Origin: an uncultured Candidatus Saccharibacteria bacterium
GTDB lineage: Bacteria; Patescibacteria; Saccharimonadia; Saccharimonadales; UBA1547
Assembly: GCA_946480535.1 (NCBI GenBank)
Contig: CAMLKA010000020.1
Span: 1 to 18,157, forward strand
Length of the DNA stretch: 18,157 nucleotides
Direction: 5' to 3'
Positions 13,716-18,157 of this stretch are shown here, one piece after another (position 1 is the stretch's first letter; every line of letters starts with the position of its first letter). The position numbers and the translations under genes were made by a program. Under the pieces are notes generated by a model. That model worked only from the letters and a program-made list of their open reading frames with translations, was not told the DNA's origin and did not search any database.

Positions 13716-13721
13716 ATTATA
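13716..13721 (-). promoter_or_regulatory. -10 box of the alpha/beta hydrolase gene
   Basis: Perfect TATAAT, 6 nt before the GTG start at 13709, implying a transcript that begins on the start codon. The box lies in the 27-bp gap after the glutaredoxin stop codon, so the hydrolase need not depend on read-through. Confidence 0.65.
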
Positions 13722-13736
13722 CGCTACAAACGATAT

Positions 13737-14027
13737 CTAGGCGCTCGCAGGTTGAAGACCGTGTGTCTTGATTGCTTCTTGAAGCTTTGGCCGGTCGAAC
13801 CCAAGAATGATATCGCCTGCTACGTCGGTAACAGGGACGCCGCGGAAGTCGCCATTAATCTTCGCCATAAGCTCGTCGTGAGCTGCTTGGTCGGCTTCAA
13901 TATCTTTTGCAACATAAGAAACGCCAAGGCGGTCAAGCCATTGCATTTCGGTGTGACAAAACGCACACCAGCTGGTGCGGTATACGGTGACTTGTGGTGT
14001 TGCAGTGTTTGCTGTGTCGGTGCTCAT
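13737..14027 (-). CDS. Glutaredoxin-like (mycoredoxin/NrdH-type) protein
   Basis: A small cytoplasmic thiol-disulfide oxidoreductase of 96 aa. After a polar N-terminal stretch, TVYRTSWCAFCHTEMQWLDR holds the redox CxxC (Cys21, Cys24) at the start of the first helix. GVPVTDVAG contains the conserved cis-Pro, and the C-terminal GFDRPKLQEAI is the usual glutathione/mycothiol-fold ending. The WCxxC context resembles actinobacterial mycoredoxins more than classic CPYC glutaredoxins; the actual thiol partner is unknown. Unlike most neighbours it has a leader of about 33 nt and a good SD, AGAAGGA, 6 nt before the ATG. Confidence 0.92.
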   Translation of the reverse strand: MSTDTANTATPQVTVYRTSWCAFCHTEMQWLDRLGVSYVAKDIEADQAAHDELMAKINGDFRGVPVTDVAGDIILGFDRPKLQEAIKTHGLQPASA

Positions 14028-14033
14028 TTTAGT

Positions 14034-14072
14034 TCCTTCTGTTCCCCTAACCTTAATTCACTATACATTATA
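14034..14072 (-). promoter_or_regulatory. Promoter and SD of the glutaredoxin gene
   Basis: TATAAT at 14067-14072 (with an overlapping alternative TATAGT at 14060-14065) and AGAAGGA at 14034-14040 on the minus strand. This gene uses a conventional leader, in contrast to the leaderless genes around it. Confidence 0.6.
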
Positions 14073-14110
14073 CAGTAAACGTTTTTTCCTGCCAATAATT
14101 ATACTGCTTG

Positions 14111-14119
14111 TGCTACAAT
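14111..14119 (+). promoter_or_regulatory. Extended -10 promoter of the glycine-rich pilin-like gene
   Basis: TGCTACAAT with an expected start near 14126, leaving a leader of about 25 nt. Purine-rich GAAAAGAG lies directly against the ATG at 14151, so ribosome binding is not clearly of SD type. Confidence 0.55.
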
Positions 14120-14150
14120 AAACGCTAGAATATTGGGTGATTGAAAAGAG

Positions 14151-17100
14151 ATGCAAAAAAGACACGTGAATAGAGGTGGTTTTGCTTTACCAACGGTGCT
14201 GATCGCATCGGTTGTGATGTTGACGATACTTGCTGTGTCGGTCTCATCAGTTGCCGCTGTGCGCACGAGTCTTAAGACGCAGTATTATGAACAGCTTGCG
14301 AAAGCGGCTGGTGAAGCCGGTGTTGCCTACGCAAAGGCCTGTCTATCTAAGAACGGTAATAAGCCGCTTTGGACCGATGCAAAACCCTTAACGCCGAGCT
14401 CTGACTGTGCCGGTAATCAAATTCTTGATCCTCAAGCACAAGCCCTTGTTGTTGGCGGTGGTGGCGGCGGTGGTAACACTGGCTCTGGTGGTGGTGGCGG
14501 TGGTGTTATTTATAATGACGCCGTTCAACTGACGGCAACGGCATATCCTATTGTTGTTGGCGCTGGTGGTGCGGGCGGTGCTCAAGGATCTGCAGTGAAC
14601 GGTGCGAATGGTGGTGACTCATCATTTGCTGGATTAGTCGCTGATGGTGGTGGTGCAGGGCGCACGCACGGACAGACTGGTGCTGGTGCGGCGGGTGGTT
14701 CGAGTGGCGGTGGCACAATCGTCACCAGCGGTAGCCCGGGTACTCCTGGCGCTGCGACACCTGGACAGGGTAACGCTGGCGGAACGGGATACATGGACGC
14801 TGGCTGGGTTGGAACAAATGCAGGCGGTGGTGGCGCAGGTGGCGAAGGAAGTGCCGGTGGCAACTCGAGTGGCGCTGGTAATGGTGGTCCTGGCCTTATG
14901 TATGGTATTTCAGGCGCGATGGTAACGTATGGTTCCGGTGGCGGTGGCGGTGAGGTTCACGGTACATTTGTAGGTGTTGGTGGCGTCGGTGCCGGTAGTT
15001 CGGTGGTGGCATCTGCTGGTGGCTCGGGAACCGCGAATACCGGTGGTGGTGGTGCCGGCGGCTCGTACAGCGGCTATAATGCAGGTGGTAACGGCGGGTC
15101 TGGCGTGGTTATTATTTCCTACCCTAACAATGGTGCAATCAACGCGACGGGTGGAAGCCAAGTCTACACTTCGGGCGTTAATAAGATCCACGTCTTTAAT
15201 AGCAGCGGCACCTTTACGGTGTCATCAGCAAGTGTTTCGAGTTGTCCAACCGATCCTCGCTGTTCGGTGATGGTGAATGCTGAGCTTCGAAGTTCGTTCA
15301 GTGTGGCACGTCCGGCCGTTGATTCGAGTGGACGAGCAGTGACTATTCCAAACAGTGGCTACGTTGAGCTCCTTCGATCTTCTACGGGGCAAGTGTGGCG
15401 TACGTATCGCCAACCGGCCGTGCAGGTTGCTGCTGTCCCCGACCTATGTTCAGGCGCCGCTTCGAGTTCGCTCGGGTGGCAAAATGCCATTGTAGCGTCG
15501 AGCCAGCAGGTTATTCCAAGTGCCGGGAGTGCCCAATCAATCACGCTCGTCGACTCTACTATCTCTGCAGGAAAAATGTACTTCAGGAAAGACTTTACGG
15601 TATTCGAAGCCGGAAATTATAACCTAAGTGTGACAAGCCCGTCATCGAGTGATGAGGTGCTCGTGTATGTCGATGGAACCTATCGTGCAACCGCTACCGG
15701 CTCACTCGTGAGCGTGCCAATTACCTTGACTGCTGGATGTCATATTGTTACGGCGCAACTTACGAATAAGACACTCACTCCACGTGCTTCACGCTTTACG
15801 GCGGCGATTCAACGACCTGGCTCGGCGGCGATTGTTGCAACTGATTCAAGTTGGCGTGTGAGTTCTGGTAATAGCGTCCACTTCTCGCAACCCGACTATT
15901 ATGCCGATCCATCAATCTGGACTCCGGTGGTTGAGCACTCGGCTCGTTCAGCTCAACAAGCAAGTTCTGCCTGGCAGACAACGCAGAGTGATATTTTTAC
16001 AGGATTTGTATCCCCTGCCGGGAATGGGTGTTCGGCAACCTGTCCGTACAGTTCTTCGGGGTACCTTCGAGACGATGAAGACTTCTACGTGACAACTCCT
16101 ACGGAGGTGCAGGTCTCTACCCTTTGTGACGATGATTGTAGCGTCTTCCTTGATGGCGAAATGGTGATTGCTAACTCTCCGTGGTCGGCAATTAACCAGC
16201 AAACACTGACACTCACCCCTGGTGCACACCGTGTGGGAATTCGTGTCTATAACAGCGGAGGTGTCGTAAACCCTGCCGCCGCCGCAGTCTCTATTGTCGT
16301 GAAATCGACAGGACAAGTACTGGCGCGTACCGATAGTTCGTGGCTAGGTGCAAATATATGGACGTCGGGAAAAAATGAGACAACTGAGGACATTCGTTCG
16401 TATGAGGCTTCGTTCATTCCAAGCCCTGACGAGATTGCTCGTGCAAAGACCTACGACGTGCTTGTTGTGGCCGGCGGTGGTGGCGGTGGTGGAAACTGTG
16501 CCACCTGTGGTGGTGCCGGCGGCGGCGGCGGCGGTGGCGTGATTCACCAAGAATCAGTCGTTGCGACAACCGGATCTCGGACGGTAACTGTTGGTGCTGG
16601 TGGTTCGGCAGGTGTTGGTGGTGCATCGCGGACAAATGGTGGTAATGGCGGTAACTCTGTGTTTGGTACTATTACGGCAAGCGGCGGCGGTGGTGGTGGT
16701 GCTCAACTTGGCACAAACGGTCTTAATGGTGGTAGTGGTGGTGGTGGTTCCGGTGGCGGCTCCCCTGCTGCAGGTGCGGGCGGTACCGGTATTGCTGGAC
16801 AGGGATTCTCTGGTGGTAGTGGCGTCGGAGACCCATTTAGCGGCGGTGGCGGCGGCGGTGCCGGGGGCACTGGCATCTCGGGTTCTGGTGCAATTGCTGG
16901 TAATGGCGGCGCTGGCCTTATTACGTACATTACAGGGACTCGCCTGACGGTGGGCGCCGGTGGCGGTGCGGCCGCGTACTCGACTAACTATGCGGGCGCG
17001 AGCGACACGGGCGCTGGAGACGGCGTGAACCAGAATATCAATAGTGGCATCGGATACCCGGCTGTTACAAACACGGCTCTTACAAATGGAAGCGCGAGTG

Positions 17101-17312
17101 CCGGCGGCGGTGGTGGTGGAGGTAACGGTTTGAACCGTGGTGGTGCAGGTGGTGCGGGTGGTGCTGGTGTGGTCATCGTACGTATTAAGACTGGCTCTAT
17201 GACCGTCTCGACGACTGGCTCACCTGCAGTCTCAAATGTCACCTTGAACGGCGTTGGGTATACTATCTATCGTTATACGGCGAACGGCACCTTCAATATC
17301 ACTGCTCTCTAA
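14151..17312 (+). CDS. Giant pilin-like surface protein with two glycine-rich modules
   Basis: A 1053-aa exported protein, probably an adhesin. Residues 5-34 look like a type IV prepilin signal: basic residues, then G|FALPTV and a hydrophobic helix. Position +5 is Thr, not the usual Glu, as in some minor or tip pilins. Residues 96-325 and 768-1012 are glycine-rich modules, each opening with a short hydrophobic strand (ALVVGGGGGGG; DVLVVAGGGGGGG), followed by a GGGGGGVI segment and V-V/T-VGAGG, and closing with GVVII or GVVIV. This matches the glycine-rich domain of phage tail-fibre adhesins, which packs polyglycine-II helices. Each module is followed by a closing strand (SSGTFTV; ANGTFNI). 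The middle (about 470-735) is a duplicated beta domain. Paired cysteines occur. There is no LPxTG signal, so attachment is by the N-terminal helix. Confidence 0.88.
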   Translation: MQKRHVNRGGFALPTVLIASVVMLTILAVSVSSVAAVRTSLKTQYYEQLAKAAGEAGVAYAKACLSKNGNKPLWTDAKPLTPSSDCAGNQILDPQAQALVVGGGGGGGNTGSGGGGGGVIYNDAVQLTATAYPIVVGAGGAGGAQGSAVNGANGGDSSFAGLVADGGGAGRTHGQTGAGAAGGSSGGGTIVTSGSPGTPGAATPGQGNAGGTGYMDAGWVGTNAGGGGAGGEGSAGGNSSGAGNGGPGLMYGISGAMVTYGSGGGGGEVHGTFVGVGGVGAGSSVVASAGGSGTANTGGGGAGGSYSGYNAGGNGGSGVVIISYPNNGAINATGGSQVYTSGVNKIHVFNSSGTFTVSSASVSSCPTDPRCSVMVNAELRSSFSVARPAVDSSGRAVTIPNSGYVELLRSSTGQVWRTYRQPAVQVAAVPDLCSGAASSSLGWQNAIVASSQQVIPSAGSAQSITLVDSTISAGKMYFRKDFTVFEAGNYNLSVTSPSSSDEVLVYVDGTYRATATGSLVSVPITLTAGCHIVTAQLTNKTLTPRASRFTAAIQRPGSAAIVATDSSWRVSSGNSVHFSQPDYYADPSIWTPVVEHSARSAQQASSAWQTTQSDIFTGFVSPAGNGCSATCPYSSSGYLRDDEDFYVTTPTEVQVSTLCDDDCSVFLDGEMVIANSPWSAINQQTLTLTPGAHRVGIRVYNSGGVVNPAAAAVSIVVKSTGQVLARTDSSWLGANIWTSGKNETTEDIRSYEASFIPSPDEIARAKTYDVLVVAGGGGGGGNCATCGGAGGGGGGGVIHQESVVATTGSRTVTVGAGGSAGVGGASRTNGGNGGNSVFGTITASGGGGGGAQLGTNGLNGGSGGGGSGGGSPAAGAGGTGIAGQGFSGGSGVGDPFSGGGGGGAGGTGISGSGAIAGNGGAGLITYITGTRLTVGAGGGAAAYSTNYAGASDTGAGDGVNQNINSGIGYPAVTNTALTNGSASAGGGGGGGNGLNRGGAGGAGGAGVVIVRIKTGSMTVSTTGSPAVSNVTLNGVGYTIYRYTANGTFNITAL

Positions 17313-17356
17313 ATGATGCGTTTGCTATAAGCGCACTATCCAAGTGGTTGAAAATT

Positions 17357-17365
17357 TGGTATGAT
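17357..17365 (+). promoter_or_regulatory. Extended -10 promoter of the ATP synthase operon
   Basis: TGGTATGAT, 8 nt before the ATG at 17374, implying leaderless transcription of the operon. A second similar box, TGCTATAAG, lies at 17323-17331. I see no terminator in the 61 bp after the preceding gene, so read-through is possible. Confidence 0.55.
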
Positions 17366-17373
17366 GGCTGGGT

Positions 17374-17646
17374 ATGACCGAGTCGCCTCGACCGCAATCG
17401 AAACCAGGCCGGACGACCAAGCCGCAGTCGGGAATTTCAGCACCCATGCTGATTTTCATTACTGCACTTGACACTACCTGGAGGGCATTTCTTCCAACAC
17501 TTGGAGGAGTATTCCTGGGCATAGGTATTGACCATCTGTTCAATATTGCGCCCATTGCAACGATTGTCTGTCTGGTACTTGGTGTCGTCACGAGCGCGCT
17601 ATTAATCGCTAAACAGCTTCGTGATATTAGGAAACCACTGCAATGA
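17374..17646 (+). CDS. AtpI-like small membrane protein (ATPase_gene1 family)
   Basis: A 90-aa protein with two membrane helices (about 24-52, with the middle turn at GIGIDHLF, and 58-80) after a basic, polar N-terminus of about 22 residues. Such AtpI/AtpQ-type proteins precede subunit a in many F-ATPase operons and are thought to assist assembly of the c-ring or Mg2+ supply. The assignment rests on size, topology, the GxxLGxxID-like pattern (GGVFLGIGIDH) and position: its stop codon overlaps the atpB start as ATGA. Sequence identity to E. coli AtpI is not obvious. Confidence 0.8.
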   Translation: MTESPRPQSKPGRTTKPQSGISAPMLIFITALDTTWRAFLPTLGGVFLGIGIDHLFNIAPIATIVCLVLGVVTSALLIAKQLRDIRKPLQ

Positions 17647-18157
17647 CCAATTCTCTATTTGCCGCTACTGAACTGCACATCTCGATTTCCGCCGAGCCAC
17701 TTTTTCATATTGGTGAGTTTCCAGTAACAAACGCCCTATTAACGGGTATTGTTGGAACAATTATCGCTGTGTGGATCCTTTGGTATGCGGCCAGCCGTGT
17801 GAAAAAAGGTAAATACAATCGCTTTGTCGGCCTCGTGCAATGGGTTTTCGAAGGTCTTTTGAAACAAATTGCCGATGTTATCCCTGATAAAAAGATTGCA
17901 CGCAAAATTACTCCACTTGCGGTAACAATTTTCTTTGTTGTTCTTATTAACTACTGGGTGTCAGTGATTCCAGGCCTCGACACGGTGAAGTGGAATGATG
18001 TTCCGGTACTCCGCAGCCTTACTGCCGACCTTAACTTCACCCTCGGCCTCGCGCTTATTACGATTGTGACCGTGCAAATTTATGCCGTAAAGTACCTTGG
18101 TGTATTTGGAAATGGGCACCGCTACTTCCGTAACCCATTCAAAGACCCTGTCGGCGC
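17643..18157 (+). CDS. atpB: ATP synthase F0 subunit a (partial, runs off the window)
   Basis: The membrane stator subunit that forms the proton half-channels against the c-ring. The 171 codons seen encode an outer N-terminal segment, a helix at about 30-50 (TGIVGTIIAVWILWYAA), a cytoplasmic loop with a basic hairpin, a helix at about 89-111 ending in VSVIPG, the signature RSLTADLNFTLGLAL (about 124-138), and a third helix. The family Arg that faces the c-ring should lie beyond the window edge. The start overlaps the AtpI-like stop by 4 bp. The remaining ATP synthase genes are expected downstream. Confidence 0.95.
   Translation, partial: MTNSLFAATELHISISAEPLFHIGEFPVTNALLTGIVGTIIAVWILWYAASRVKKGKYNRFVGLVQWVFEGLLKQIADVIPDKKIARKITPLAVTIFFVVLINYWVSVIPGLDTVKWNDVPVLRSLTADLNFTLGLALITIVTVQIYAVKYLGVFGNGHRYFRNPFKDPVG

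Noticed and set aside
13416..14078. Plus-strand 220-codon open frame antisense to the hydrolase and glutaredoxin genes
   Set aside because: It runs across two well-supported genes and their intergenic region, its composition is Cys-rich and unlike a real protein, and both opposing genes have intact active sites.
14440..17170. CRISPR array or tandem DNA repeat in the glycine-rich regions
   Set aside because: The GGTGGT-type repetition follows glycine codons, has no regular unit and spacer lengths, and stays in frame within one long gene.
16703..17242. Minus-strand proline-rich open frames opposite the second glycine-rich module
   Set aside because: Glycine codons (GGN) read as proline (NCC) on the other strand, so these are mirror images of the repeat-rich gene. 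They have no promoter or SD and overlap it completely.
14151..17312. Glycine-rich protein as a substrate of the nearby sortase
   Set aside because: The C-terminus ends in TANGTFNITAL with no LPxTG-like motif, hydrophobic helix or basic tail.

Overview
The window looks like a chromosomal segment of a Candidate Phyla Radiation bacterium, most likely a Candidatus Saccharibacteria (TM7) member. Supporting this are the small, loosely connected genes, the mix of membrane-anchored sortase, PEGA and DUF4367-like proteins with GT4 glycosyltransferases, a pilin-like surface protein, a conventional F-type ATPase operon, standard genetic code use and roughly balanced base composition. The lineage is inferred from gene content and style; no 16S or marker-gene comparison was possible. 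Coding density is very high and no stretch over 300 bases lacks a gene.

Layout. 1-1640: a 63-aa small protein converges on and overlaps glutamyl-tRNA synthetase (gltX, minus). 1663-1784: a 122-bp hairpin element with perfect 24-bp arms. 1803-5700: three membrane-anchored proteins: a DUF4367-like protein (minus), a PEGA/beta-propeller-like protein (plus) and a sortase (minus). 5768-5854: tRNA-Leu(CAA), whose likely terminator lies inside the next convergent gene. 5864-8314: an unrecognised 312-aa protein, a degenerate NAD(P)HX-dehydratase-like protein and a HAD phosphatase, all minus. 8350-9147: exodeoxyribonuclease III. 9208-9663: a compact G+C-rich cassette with its own consensus promoter, Shine-Dalgarno site, 92-aa gene, strong hairpin and flanking inverted repeats. 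9664-10122: SmpB. 10142-12885: a GT4 glycosyltransferase coupled to a Nudix hydrolase (minus), divergent from a second GT4 enzyme (plus). 12861-14027: an alpha/beta hydrolase and a glutaredoxin (minus). 14151-17312: a 1053-aa pilin-like protein carrying two glycine-rich modules around a duplicated beta domain. 17374-18157: the start of the ATP synthase operon (AtpI-like protein, then atpB, cut by the window edge).

How the genes fit together. Much of the window concerns the cell surface: sortase, PEGA and DUF4367-like anchored proteins, two glycosyltransferases for lipid or surface glycans, and a large glycine-rich pilin-like protein that is a good candidate adhesin. The rest is housekeeping: aminoacylation, tRNA, ribosome rescue, DNA repair, nucleotide clean-up, redox and energy.

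The strongest cross-window signal is regulatory. At least ten genes have a -10 box (often extended, TGnTAnnnT) only 6-11 nt before the start codon and no Shine-Dalgarno site, which implies leaderless mRNAs. The 92-aa cassette gene breaks this rule in every respect: consensus -35 and -10 boxes with 17-nt spacing, a leader of about 70 nt with an SD, very high G/C at third codon positions and a strong 3' hairpin. It and the glycine-rich pilin-like protein are the two items most worth following up.
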